Source: Pandoraea pnomenusa
GTDB taxonomy: Bacteria; Pseudomonadota; Gammaproteobacteria; Burkholderiales; Burkholderiaceae
Assembly (NCBI RefSeq): GCF_000767615.3
Contig: NZ_CP009553.3
Coordinates: 3,472,001-3,536,000 of the forward strand
Direction: 5' to 3'
Length of the DNA: 64,000 nucleotides
Position 1 is the stretch's first letter. Each line of letters starts with the position of its first letter. Position numbers and translations under genes: made by a program. This document shows, piece after piece, positions 43,542-52,611 of this stretch. The notes under the pieces were generated by a model. The model worked only from the letters and a program-made list of their open reading frames with translations, made no database searches and was not told the DNA's origin.

Positions 43542-44846
43542 TCACAAAACGGGACCTGCGCCGTCGCCCTCCCCGCCCTCCTTGCCCGCCTCGTTGGCGT
43601 CACCGGCGTCACCCGCGTCGCCGGCGTCTCGCTGTGTCGATGGGTGCGCGGGCCCGGCCACCACCCCCTCGTCGAACAGTCGGGCGATCTGGCTGTCGAG
43701 GTACCCCAGCTCGCGCAGAATTTCGGCGGTGTGCTCCCCGGTCGCGGGCAGCGCTCGGCGCGCCGGCAGTCGCTGGCCCGACATCGCGATCGGCAGCAGC
43801 GGCACGCGCGTGTGCTCGCCGTGCTCCGTCACCAGATCGCCCAGACCGCCGCTCGCGAGCAGATGAGGATCGTCGAACAACGCCTGCGGCTTGACGATCG
43901 GCGCGAACGGCAGGCCGTGGCGCTCGAACGCCGCCGCCAGATAGTCGGCGTCGAAGCCCTGCATCATCTCGCGCAGCAACGGCAACAGCCAGTCTCGCGC
44001 CAGCACCCGGTCGTTGTTGGTGGCGAGCCGCGCGTCCTCGGCCAGATCGTGACGGCCGAACACGTCGCAAAAAATCCGCCACTGCGAATCGCTCACCACG
44101 GCCAGAAAGATCTGCACACCGTCGCGCGCGGCGAAGACGTCGTAGATGCCCCACGCCGAGACCCGCGCCGGCATCGGATCGGGCGCCACGCCGGTGACGG
44201 CGAACTGCTGCATGTGCTGCGCGGCGAGCAGCACGCAATTCTCGAAGAGTGCACCCTGCACTTCCTGCCCGCGTCCGGTGCCCTTGCGCTCGTAGAGCGC
44301 CGCGAGCGCCGCGAGCGCACCGAACACGCCCCCCATGATGTCGTTGACCGACGCCCCGGCGCGCAGCGGCTGCCCGGGCGGCCCTGTCATGTACGCCAGC
44401 CCTGCCATCATCTGCACGACCTCGTCGAGCGCCGTACGCCCCGCATATGGCCCCGACAGAAAGCCCTTGAGCGAAACATAGACCAGCGCCGGATTCAGGC
44501 GCGAAAGCGTGGCGTAATCCAGTCCGATCCGACGCATGCGGCCGGGTTTGAAGTTCTCGGTCAGTACGTCCGCCCTGGCCGCCAGACGCAGGATCAGCTC
44601 GCGTCCCTGCGGCCGTGTCACGTCCACGGCAAGGCTGCGTTTGTTGCGGTTGAACGCGCGGAAGAAGCCGGCACCGGTCCCAAGCAGACCCCGCGTCGCA
44701 TCGCCGCCGACCGGTTCCACCTTGATGACGTCGGCGCCGAGGTCGCCGAGCACCATGCCGCACGTGGGTCCCATGACCATATGGGAAAACTCCACGACAC
44801 GAATGCCCTTCAATGGCATCGGTGCCGCCGGGGACGCGTCCTGCAT
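43542..44846 (-). CDS. CaiB/BaiF family III CoA-transferase
   Basis: A 434-residue enzyme opening GIRVVEFSHMVMGPTCGMVLGDLGADVIKVEP. D141 in RTALDEVVQMMAGLAYMTG aligns with the active-site Asp that forms the acyl-anhydride in formyl-CoA transferase types, and the His/Asp pair of racemases is not obvious. A GGGAGGATAGG site precedes the start. The C-terminal 35 residues are a disordered DAG/EGG repeat tail. The acid substrate is unknown; an ABC binding protein and LysR gene lie just upstream. Confidence 0.9.
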   Translation of the reverse strand: MQDASPAAPMPLKGIRVVEFSHMVMGPTCGMVLGDLGADVIKVEPVGGDATRGLLGTGAGFFRAFNRNKRSLAVDVTRPQGRELILRLAARADVLTENFKPGRMRRIGLDYATLSRLNPALVYVSLKGFLSGPYAGRTALDEVVQMMAGLAYMTGPPGQPLRAGASVNDIMGGVFGALAALAALYERKGTGRGQEVQGALFENCVLLAAQHMQQFAVTGVAPDPMPARVSAWGIYDVFAARDGVQIFLAVVSDSQWRIFCDVFGRHDLAEDARLATNNDRVLARDWLLPLLREMMQGFDADYLAAAFERHGLPFAPIVKPQALFDDPHLLASGGLGDLVTEHGEHTRVPLLPIAMSGQRLPARRALPATGEHTAEILRELGYLDSQIARLFDEGVVAGPAHPSTQRDAGDAGDAGDANEAGKEGGEGDGAGPVL

Positions 44847-45048
44847 CGCCTATCCTCCCCAACCCGTATGCGACGCCTCACGGTGCACCCGGTCCGGCAC
44901 GCTCGCGGGGTGCGACGGGAATCCGCCGCACCGCGGTTGATCGAATCCGGCGATGTGCCCTGCCGGGGCACTCGCCGCCACCGTGGCCGGACGGCTCAGC
45001 CACCTCTGTCCAGGCCCCGAATTCAAACCTCCGTTCGTGGTCCGATGC

Positions 45049-46143
45049 TCAGGGATACTGGCGATTCGCCTGCACGGCGAAGGTATTGGTCCAGGTGTCG
45101 CCCAGCCGGATCTGCGACGGTTTGACTTCGGGCGAAAACGAGGCCAACGCCCTGAGCGCCGTGGCCGGGCCGCCGGCGGGCATCATGCCGTCGGGCGAGA
45201 ACGCCTCGCGGCAGTTGGCAAACGCCTTCAGGTAGAGCGCCTGATTGCCGAGCAAATACGATTCCGGCACGGTCTTGATCAGATCGGCCGCCGACGCGTG
45301 CTGGAGCCATTTGTCCGCGCGCACGATCGCATTGGCGAGTGCCTGCACCGTGTGCGGATACTTCTGGATGAAGCCCTGCGGCGCGTACATCACGGCGGCC
45401 GGCATTGGGCCGCCGAACACGGCGCGCGTGCCCGCCTGAGTTCGCGTGTCGACGAGCACCTTGAGATCCCCCGACTCTTGCAGCAGCGTGATCATCGGAT
45501 CGACGTTCGAGACGGCGTCAACCTGCCCGCCGCGCGCGGCGGCGACCACCGTTGCGTTGCTCCCGACGCCCACGATCGACACGTCGCCCGGCTTGAGTCC
45601 CGCCTTGGCCAGGGCGACATTGACGAGCATGTGCGTGCTCGAGCCCGGTGCGCTCACGCCGACGCGCAGGCCCTTCAGATCCTTGACCGACTTCACTTCG
45701 CCCGCCTTGGCCTTGACCACACCCAGCACCAGTTGCGGCGCCGCGCCCAGCACCACGAACGCCTGATACGTCAGGCCCTTGGTCTGCATGAGCAGCGTAT
45801 GTTCGAACGCGCCGGCGCCCACGTCGGCGCTGCCGCCCACCACGGCCTGCAAGGCTTTCGAGCCACCGGCGAAGTCGTCGATGGTCACCTCCAGGCCTTC
45901 GTCCCGGAAGTAGCCGAGTTGTTCGGCGATGGTCAGCGGCAAGTAATAGAGCCCGGGCTTGCCGCCCACGGCGATGGTGATCTTCGGCTTCTCCAGCGGC
46001 TGTACCGACGCAGCGGACGCGGCTGTCGCGGCAGGCGCGCCGGGACTCAGGCTCAATGCCACGAGGCCCAACACCATCAGCGTGAGAACGAGGATCAGTC
46101 GTCCCACGGCATCGCGCACACGGCGCGTGTCGGCTTCTCTCAT
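45049..46143 (-). CDS. ABC transporter substrate-binding protein, SsuA/TauA/NrtA-like
   Basis: A 364-residue periplasmic protein with an N-terminal signal anchor (about 14-45). The mature part has the SsuA/NMT1 fold: ITIAVGGKPGLYYLPLTIAEQLGYFRDEGLEV and FAGGSKALQAVVGGSADVG. Such proteins bind sulfonates, nitrate, thiamine precursors or small organic acids. No permease or ATPase gene lies nearby, so the partners are elsewhere. A GGGAGGAGA site marks the start. It reads leftward ahead of two CoA-transferases. Confidence 0.88.
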   Translation of the reverse strand: MREADTRRVRDAVGRLILVLTLMVLGLVALSLSPGAPAATAASAASVQPLEKPKITIAVGGKPGLYYLPLTIAEQLGYFRDEGLEVTIDDFAGGSKALQAVVGGSADVGAGAFEHTLLMQTKGLTYQAFVVLGAAPQLVLGVVKAKAGEVKSVKDLKGLRVGVSAPGSSTHMLVNVALAKAGLKPGDVSIVGVGSNATVVAAARGGQVDAVSNVDPMITLLQESGDLKVLVDTRTQAGTRAVFGGPMPAAVMYAPQGFIQKYPHTVQALANAIVRADKWLQHASAADLIKTVPESYLLGNQALYLKAFANCREAFSPDGMMPAGGPATALRALASFSPEVKPSQIRLGDTWTNTFAVQANRQYP

Positions 46144-46436
46144 CGCGTGTCTCCTCCCGCCCGATGCGGGACACAGGCGCGCTCCGGCTCGCCGGCCGGA
46201 ATCGCTATCGGCCTCGAAAGCATCGCCGCGCGATGCCGGGGCGACAAGTTGTGTTTCGGCATGCCACGCATCGCCGTTCGCGATGTCTCGAAGCACGCCT
46301 GCCGCCTCGACGCCTTTGCTCGATGCGTCGCCCTCCCCCCGCCGCAAACCCTTCGACCGTCTCGGTGACGCTTCGCGCCCCCGCACCCGGGCGAGGACTG
46401 CAAGGGTCGGGTTACGTCGCCCGACCGCTCGTGCCG

Positions 46437-47381
46437 TCATCGGGTGGGCTCGTGCGGCACATTTGCTCCGTCGGTTACGTTACGCGCGCACAAGTGATCG
46501 ACCAGCATGCGCGAGGCTACCGGCAAAGCGTCGTAGCGTCGCACGCACACAATCAGCCGACGCTGCGCCCACGGGTCGGTAAGCGGCACGATACTCAGCG
46601 CCTCCCCGTCCGTCACCTGCGAGTAGATGCCCACCGCCTCGCGCGGGACCACCGCCAGACCGAGGTTGGCGCGCACCATGCGACACACCGCTTCGAAGGT
46701 CGAGACATGGATGCGGAACTTCACGGTCTTGCCCTGCTCGGCGGCCAGACGCCGCAGCACGGTGTACATGGCGCTGTCCGGATGCACGCCGACGTGGTCG
46801 TAGTCGAGCGTCTCCGCAAAGGCGAGTTGGGCAGCGCCGGCCAGCGGGTGATCGCGGTGGAGCACGGTGACGATCTGGTCGTGGCGGTAGGGAAAGACTT
46901 CGACGTCGCGGGTGTCCACGGCGTCCCAGCAGATGCCGATGTCGGTGGCGCCGTCGGCGACCCCGCGCACGACCTGCGCGCTGGTGTGCTCTTCGAGATC
47001 GACCTTCACGCCTTCGTGCCGGCGCAGGAACGCACCGAGTTCGTCGGGCAGCGTCTCCACGATGGACGACACGTTGGCGAAGATGCGGATGTGGCCGCGC
47101 ACCCCGCTGGTGTATTCGGACAGATCGCCCTGCATCTTCTCGAGACTGCGCAGCACGTTGCGCGCGTGGTGCAGCAGCGCTTCGCCGGCGGGCGTGGCGC
47201 GCACCCCCCATTTATGGCGTTGCAGCAGCGCCGACCCCACCAGTGATTCCAGGTCGTTGATCCGCTTGCTGACCGCGGAAGGCGCGATGAACTCGCGCTC
47301 GGCCGCGCGCGCGATGCTGCTTTCCTCACACACCGCCACGAACAGCCGCAGCGACACCAGATCGATCCGCCATAGCGCCAT
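46437..47381 (-). CDS. LysR family transcriptional regulator
   Basis: A 314-residue regulator. The N-terminal HTH is IARAAEREFIAPSAVSKRINDLESLVG (about 20-45) and the effector domain covers 90-300, ending GLAVVPREAVGIYSQ. A GGGAGACAGG site precedes the start at 47381. It is transcribed in the same direction as the binding protein and CoA-transferase genes, so it is probably their controller. Its inducer is likely the acid or its CoA ester, by context only. Confidence 0.9.
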   Translation of the reverse strand: MALWRIDLVSLRLFVAVCEESSIARAAEREFIAPSAVSKRINDLESLVGSALLQRHKWGVRATPAGEALLHHARNVLRSLEKMQGDLSEYTSGVRGHIRIFANVSSIVETLPDELGAFLRRHEGVKVDLEEHTSAQVVRGVADGATDIGICWDAVDTRDVEVFPYRHDQIVTVLHRDHPLAGAAQLAFAETLDYDHVGVHPDSAMYTVLRRLAAEQGKTVKFRIHVSTFEAVCRMVRANLGLAVVPREAVGIYSQVTDGEALSIVPLTDPWAQRRLIVCVRRYDALPVASRMLVDHLCARNVTDGANVPHEPTR

Positions 47382-47931
47382 GCCTGTCTCCCGGAGGCAC
47401 TGCATTGACAGCGAAATTGCGACGTGTGTGGCAAAAACGCCACGCGGCGCCGCACCCGACGACACAGGAAAACACCACCGAACACACAAGGACAACCGCC
47501 GCCGACGGCATCCGCCTCGTGCAACGGCTCAGGAGGAAGGCGCCCTCGGCGCCCGGTGACACGAATCCGACTTCAGCCCGACAGGTTGCACGCCACCATC
47601 GGGCGTCTTGCGCCCGTGTCGACGTATCGTGCCTGTGCCGGTCCCTCCCAGGACCACCGCTAGCGCATCGCCCCCGCGAGCAGTACGGTGCTCCAGCCCC
47701 CGTCCGCCGTGTTGAACGATACCTCCGGCGGCGGTGCCGACGCCAAGGCCATGAACAGCCAACATTTGCAAATGATGATCGCAATCATTTTGTCGCCGCT
47801 CGGATATCCCGGTTTCGTCGCCGGGTCTGATTTGACTATAGTGCGGCGCTATCGGGGCGGCAACTCCCAATCGTTTCCGGAAACGACAGCGACAACGTGC
47901 GCGCCGCCGGTCGGGCTGTGGGTCTGGCGGG
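47382..47931. other. Gene-free region between LysR and the iron permease
   Basis: About 550 bp with no credible gene: it contains the LysR promoter, a GGCGCC-CTC-GGCGCC hairpin (47539-47553) and a perfect 16-bp palindrome (47871-47886). Frames present are shadows without ribosome-binding sites. Confidence 0.5.
47871..47886. promoter_or_regulatory. Perfect 16-bp palindrome
   Basis: TCGTTTCCGGAAACGA is a complete inverted repeat 45 bp past the 3' end of the permease gene. It has no T run, so it looks more like a protein-binding site than a terminator. Confidence 0.5.
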
Positions 47932-49689
47932 TCAGGAACGTCGGGCGATCGCGCGCGCGAGCACCAGTACTGGCAGCAGACCGACCAGCACGAGCGTGAG
48001 GGCCGGCACGGCGGCCTCGGCGAGCCGCTCGTCGGCGGCGAGATGGTTAGTGACGACCGCGAGCGTGTCCATGTTGAAGGGGCGCAGTGCGAGCGTGGCA
48101 GGCAGCTCCTTCATGACATCGACGAAGACCAGCAGCGCCGCGGTCAGCACGCTCCCGCGCAGCAGCGGCAGATGCACGCGACGCAGCATCGACCAACCGC
48201 CCACGCCGAGGCTGCGGGCGCTCGCGTCGAGATTCGGCGCAATGCGTGCGAATCCGGCATCGACGCTTTGCAGCGCCGCCGGCAGGAAACGCACGAGATA
48301 GGCGTAGATCAACACGCCGCCCGTGCCTGCGAGGACCAGGCCGTTGGCACCGAACATGTTGCCGAGCCAGGTGTCGAGGTGCAGCACCGGCGTGAGGATG
48401 CCCAGCGCGATGACCGCGCCCGGTATCGCGTATCCCACGCTCACAAGGCGCACGGCGATTCGCGTGACACGTCCCGGCGCCAGCCGCTTCGCGTAGCCCA
48501 GCACCACGGCAAAGACGCTGGCGACCAGCGCGGCGACCGCCGCCAGACGCACGGTGTTGTAGACCCATTCGCCATAACGGGGCCAGGGCACCTGATCGAG
48601 TTCGGACACCGCCAGCCGCAGCATGATGAACGCCGGCAGCACGAAGCCGATGACCAGCGGCAACGCGCAAACGACGGTGGCGAGCGCGGCCCGCGCGCCG
48701 CGCAGCCGGGTGCGGCGCATGGTCGTCGGCGCCCGGCCGGGCGTCCCGTAGTACCTAAGCCTTGCCCGGCTGCGTGCCTCCGCGATCAGCAGAACGAGCA
48801 CCGCGAGCAGCAGGCAGGCCGAGAGCTGCGCGGCCGCCACACGGTCGCCCATCGAAAGCCAGGCGCGGTAAATGCCCGTGGTGAAGGTGGGCACGCCGAA
48901 GTACGCCACCGCGCCATAGTCGGCCAGCGTCTCCATGAGCACCAGCGCCACGCCGGCGACCAAGGCCGGTCGCGCCAGCGGCAACGCCACCCGCACGAAG
49001 GCCTGCGCCGGTGTGCAGCCCAGGGTTCGCGCGGCTTCGAAGAAGCGCTGGCTGTGCTCGAGGAACGCCGTACGCGCCAGCAGGTACACGTAGGGGTAGA
49101 ACGCGCCGGCGAAGACCCAGGCCGCCCCGTACCACGAGCGCACCTCGGGGAACCATGCAACGCGATCGACGGCCAGCCACCGACGCAAGACACTTTGCAC
49201 CGGCCCGGCGAACTGGAGAAAGTCGGTGTAGGCGTACGCGGTGACGTAGGCGGGCATTGCCAGCGGAAGGATCAACGCCCATTCGAGTACGCGCCGCCCG
49301 GGAAACGCGTAGTGCACCACCAGCCAGGCACTCGCCACGCCCATCGCCAGCACGCCCGTGCTGACGGCGAGTGAAATGCGCAGCGAGTTCAGGGCGTACT
49401 CCGGCAGCACCGTGTCGAGCATATGGGTCAGTACGGCCCGCGTGTCGGCATCGCCCGTCCCGAGCGCCGCCACGATGCCGATCATCGGCACGAGCACGAT
49501 CAGCGCGGCGCCCCATGCCACCAGCCGCCACGTCCATTGACCCGCCCCATGTCGCGCACGCCGATGCGGTGCGAGAGGCGACACGCGCATTGGCGAGGCC
49601 GCGATCGGCGCCGCCCCTTCCGAGGGAACGGCAGGACAATCGGCGGAGACAGGCTCGGAGGCGGCGCGTGACACAGGCGTCGATGACAT
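47932..49689 (-). CDS. fbpB: Iron(III) ABC transporter permease, FbpB/AfuB-type
   Basis: A permease of about 585 residues made of two fused six-helix halves, each with an EAA-type loop: FFEAARTLGCTPAQAFVRVALPLARP and ASARSLGVGGWSMLRRVHLPLLRG. This double-domain form is typical of ferric ion importers. The start is uncertain: 49689 (MSSTPVSR) is used; an ATG at 49800 fits better the -10 at 49847-49852. The N terminus is a Ser/Pro/Ala tail. It is divergent from the ATPase gene. No periplasmic FbpA is present. Confidence 0.85.
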   Translation of the reverse strand: MSSTPVSRAASEPVSADCPAVPSEGAAPIAASPMRVSPLAPHRRARHGAGQWTWRLVAWGAALIVLVPMIGIVAALGTGDADTRAVLTHMLDTVLPEYALNSLRISLAVSTGVLAMGVASAWLVVHYAFPGRRVLEWALILPLAMPAYVTAYAYTDFLQFAGPVQSVLRRWLAVDRVAWFPEVRSWYGAAWVFAGAFYPYVYLLARTAFLEHSQRFFEAARTLGCTPAQAFVRVALPLARPALVAGVALVLMETLADYGAVAYFGVPTFTTGIYRAWLSMGDRVAAAQLSACLLLAVLVLLIAEARSRARLRYYGTPGRAPTTMRRTRLRGARAALATVVCALPLVIGFVLPAFIMLRLAVSELDQVPWPRYGEWVYNTVRLAAVAALVASVFAVVLGYAKRLAPGRVTRIAVRLVSVGYAIPGAVIALGILTPVLHLDTWLGNMFGANGLVLAGTGGVLIYAYLVRFLPAALQSVDAGFARIAPNLDASARSLGVGGWSMLRRVHLPLLRGSVLTAALLVFVDVMKELPATLALRPFNMDTLAVVTNHLAADERLAEAAVPALTLVLVGLLPVLVLARAIARRS

Positions 49690-49842
49690 CGGCAATTCGG
49701 TAGTGGAAAACGTTGATCGGGGCACGGCGCGCGAAGGCCTAACACCTGACGCGGGCCCGGCAATTCGAACCTTGCCGAACCTTGCGTCGCCGTTTGGCAT
49801 CGCCTGACGGGAACCGGCGCAGACTCATCGGTCTAAAGCGAT

Positions 49843-49861
49843 GTAAATTATACGCATTCGC
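49843..49861. promoter_or_regulatory. Fur-box-like element over a -10 hexamer
   Basis: Nineteen bases at 49843-49861 match the Fur consensus at about 12 of 19 positions by my count, and cover a perfect minus-strand TATAAT (49847-49852). It sits between the divergent permease and ATPase genes. Confidence 0.45.
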
Positions 49862-49961
49862 AATTGTGACTCTGACGCGGTGAGGTACGGAAAGTGCCCC
49901 GCCGGATTTCCGACACGTCGGCCCGCCCTGTCGAGCATCTGCCTCTCCCGCTTTCACGCCC

Positions 49962-51071
49962 ATGCCGCTGCCTTATCTGTTGCTTGACCATATCTCGGTG
50001 AATTACGACACCGCCGGCCGCACCCACACCGCCGTGCGCGATCTGTCGCTGTCGCTCGCGCGCGGTGAGATCGGTTGTCTGCTCGGCCCCTCGGGCTGCG
50101 GCAAGACGACCGTGCTTCGCGCCGTGTGCGGCTTCGAGCCGCTGGCGGGCGGGCGCATCGTGCTCGACGGGCACGAAGTGGCCAACGCGCAGACGAGCGC
50201 GCCGCCGGAGCGGCGCCACGTCGGCGTGGTGTTTCAGGACTACGCGCTGTTTCCGCACCTGAGCGTCGCGCAGAACATCGGCTTCGGACTCACGCGCCTG
50301 CCGCGCGCCGAGCGCGAAGCTCGCGTGGAGATGCTGGCCGAGCGCGTCGGGCTGGCCGGGGCGTTGCGCAAGTATCCCCATGAATTGTCGGGCGGGCAGC
50401 AGCAGCGGGTGGCACTGGCCCGCGCACTGGCGCCGTCGCCGGCGCTGTTGCTGCTCGACGAGCCGTTCTCGAATCTCGATCTCGATCTGCGCGAACGCCT
50501 GGCGGTGGAGGTGCGCGAGATCATTCGCGCGAGCGGCGCGACGGCGATCCTCGTCACGCACGACCAGCACGAAGCGTTCGCCATGGCCGATCGCATCGGC
50601 GTGATGCATGCGGGCGCGATCGCCCAGTGGTCGCCCGCCCGGGAACTGTGGCGCACACCGGCCAATCGCGTGGTAGCCGATTTCATCGGGCGCGGCGCGC
50701 TGATCCCGGGCACCTTCCGGGGCAATGCCGACGGTGGCGGCATCGCGCTCGAACTCGGCGAAATCGCGATCCCGCCGTCGATGGCCGACAAGTTGCTGCG
50801 CAGCGCGCCGAAGGGCGCGTATCCGGTCGATGTCGACGTGCTGCTGCGCGCCGACGACGTTTCCCACGATCCGGCCAGTCCATTCGAAGGCACGCTGGTG
50901 CGGCGCGCCTTTCGTGGCGCCGACCAGCTTTACACGCTGCGATTGGCGTCGGGCCGCGAAGTCGTGGCCCGCGTCGACGGCGAACTGACACATGCGCCCG
51001 GCGAGCGGGTGGGGCTTCGCCTGACGGTGCAGCACCCGGTCGCCTTCACCACGCGGGACGCCACCGTCTGA
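49962..51071 (+). CDS. fbpC: Iron(III) ABC transporter ATP-binding protein
   Basis: A 369-residue ATPase of the Fe3+/polyamine/molybdate group. Walker A GPSGCGKTT (41-49), the Q-loop GVVFQDYALFPHL, signature LSGGQQQRV, Walker B LLLLDEPFSNLD and H-loop LVTHDQHEAFAMAD are intact. The C-terminal part after about 240 is a TOBE-like regulatory domain. It matches the divergent permease. The binding protein is missing from the locus. Confidence 0.88.
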   Translation: MPLPYLLLDHISVNYDTAGRTHTAVRDLSLSLARGEIGCLLGPSGCGKTTVLRAVCGFEPLAGGRIVLDGHEVANAQTSAPPERRHVGVVFQDYALFPHLSVAQNIGFGLTRLPRAEREARVEMLAERVGLAGALRKYPHELSGGQQQRVALARALAPSPALLLLDEPFSNLDLDLRERLAVEVREIIRASGATAILVTHDQHEAFAMADRIGVMHAGAIAQWSPARELWRTPANRVVADFIGRGALIPGTFRGNADGGGIALELGEIAIPPSMADKLLRSAPKGAYPVDVDVLLRADDVSHDPASPFEGTLVRRAFRGADQLYTLRLASGREVVARVDGELTHAPGERVGLRLTVQHPVAFTTRDATV

Positions 51072-51184
51072 AGGCCCTGGGGCGCCTTGGCGGGGCGCGC
51101 ACCGCGCTCGTGACGCACGCGTGACGTGCCGCGCAGCACGCCGGCGCGCGGAGGCTGGTAGAATCCGCCAAAACGGATGGGCCT

Positions 51185-51979
51185 ATGAAACAGTACCTCG
51201 ACTTCATGCGCCATGTACTCGAACATGGCACAGACAAGACCGACCGAACGGGCACGGGCACGCGCTCGGTATTCGGTTATCAGATGCGCTTCGACTTGCA
51301 GGAAGGCTTCCCGCTCGTCACCACCAAGAAGGTGCACATCAAGTCCATCGTGCACGAACTCCTCTGGTTCCTTCAGGGCAGCACGAACGTGCGCTATCTC
51401 CAGGAAAACGGGGTATCGATCTGGAACGAATGGGCCGATGCCGACGGTGAACTCGGTCCGGTCTACGGGGCGCAATGGCGCTCGTGGCCGACGCCGGACG
51501 GCGGTCACATCGACCAGATCACGCAGCTGGTCGACCAGATTCGCCAGACGCCGGACTCGCGTCGCCTGATCGTCTCGGCCTGGAACGTGGGCGAGATTCC
51601 GCGCATGGCCCTGCCGCCTTGCCACGCATTCTTCCAGTTCTACGTCGCGGACGGCAAGCTGTCTTGCCAGTTGTATCAGCGCAGCGCCGACATCTTCCTT
51701 GGCGTACCGTTCAACATCGCCAGCTACGCCCTGCTCACGCACATGATGGCGCAGCAGACCGGGCTGGACGTGGGCGACTTCATCTGGACCGGCGGAGATT
51801 GCCATCTCTACAACAATCACCTCGAGCAAGTGAATACGCAGCTCGCGCGTGAGCCGTTCCCATTGCCCCGACTCGAGATTGCCCGCAAGCCCGATTCGAT
51901 CTTCGACTATCGCTTCGAGGACTTCCAGATCACAGGATACGAAGCGCATCCGCACATCAAGGCGCCGGTGGCCGTATGA
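51185..51979 (+). CDS. thyA: Thymidylate synthase
   Basis: A 264-residue enzyme making dTMP from dUMP with methylene-tetrahydrofolate, the same length as E. coli ThyA. The catalytic cysteine is C146 in [12 protein letters not shown], with the phosphate-binding R-R pair in PDSRRLIV and the dUMP loop [19 protein letters not shown]. It overlaps folA by 4 bp (ATGA), so the two are translationally coupled. Confidence 0.98.
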   Translation: MKQYLDFMRHVLEHGTDKTDRTGTGTRSVFGYQMRFDLQEGFPLVTTKKVHIKSIVHELLWFLQGSTNVRYLQENGVSIWNEWADADGELGPVYGAQWRSWPTPDGGHIDQITQLVDQIRQTPDSRRLIVSAWNVGEIPRMALPPCHAFFQFYVADGKLSCQLYQRSADIFLGVPFNIASYALLTHMMAQQTGLDVGDFIWTGGDCHLYNNHLEQVNTQLAREPFPLPRLEIARKPDSIFDYRFEDFQITGYEAHPHIKAPVAV

Positions 51980-52464
51980 CGATACTGACGCTGGTCGTCG
52001 CCCGCGCCGAGAACGGCGTGATCGGGCGCGACAATCAATTGCCGTGGCGCCTGCCCGAGGATCTTGCCCACTTCAAGCGCACCACGCTCGGCAAGCCGAT
52101 CGTGATGGGTCGCAAGACCTACGACTCGATCGGACGTCCGCTGCCCGGTCGCCGCAACATCGTGGTCTCGCGCAACCCGGCGCTGACGATCGAAGGTTGC
52201 GACGTGGTCGGCTCGCTGATCGACGCGATGCGCCTGTGCGTGGGGGCCGAGGAAATTTGCCTCATCGGCGGCGCGCAGTTGTACAGGGAGGCCCTGCCGA
52301 GTGCCGACAAGGTGGTGGTGACGGAAATCGCCAAGGCCTTCGAGGGCGACGCGCACTTTCCCGACCTGCCTGCGGCGCAGTGGCGCGAAACGGCGCGCGA
52401 GACGCATCGCTCCCCTGCCCCCAACGACTTCGATTACGCGTTCGTGACCTACGAGCGGATCTGA
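51976..52464 (+). CDS. folA: Dihydrofolate reductase
   Basis: A 162-residue enzyme that regenerates tetrahydrofolate used up by ThyA. The catalytic acid is D29 in [11 protein letters not shown], followed by [19 protein letters not shown] and the C-terminal YAFVTYERI. Length and residues are those of a trimethoprim-sensitive-type chromosomal enzyme; resistance cannot be judged. It overlaps thyA. Confidence 0.97.
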   Translation: MTILTLVVARAENGVIGRDNQLPWRLPEDLAHFKRTTLGKPIVMGRKTYDSIGRPLPGRRNIVVSRNPALTIEGCDVVGSLIDAMRLCVGAEEICLIGGAQLYREALPSADKVVVTEIAKAFEGDAHFPDLPAAQWRETARETHRSPAPNDFDYAFVTYERI

Positions 52465-52523
52465 CATCCCGGCGCGCGCCACGCTCGCGCGCCTGCGCGA
52501 TCCGGGGCGTTCCCGTTTTTCTG

Positions 52524-52577
52524 CTTCCCCCGCTCCCCCCACTCCCCCCGCTTCCCCCGCTTTCCCCACTTCCCACG
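52524..52577. repeat. Six 9-bp polypyrimidine repeats between folA and a cyclase gene
   Basis: Units such as CTTCCCCCG, CTCCCCCCA and CTTTCCCCA follow one another six times in a nearly pure C/T strand. The tract lies in the 147-bp gap between two convergent genes. It could form triplex DNA or slow polymerases. Confidence 0.85.
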
Positions 52578-52611
52578 CCCCGCTCCGCGCTTCGCGGCCC
52601 CGCTCGCGCGT

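Noticed and set aside
47773..47792. Fur box AATGAT...ATCATT
   Set aside because: Only the outer six bases pair, the centre does not fit, and it lies beyond the 3' end of the permease, far from any promoter.
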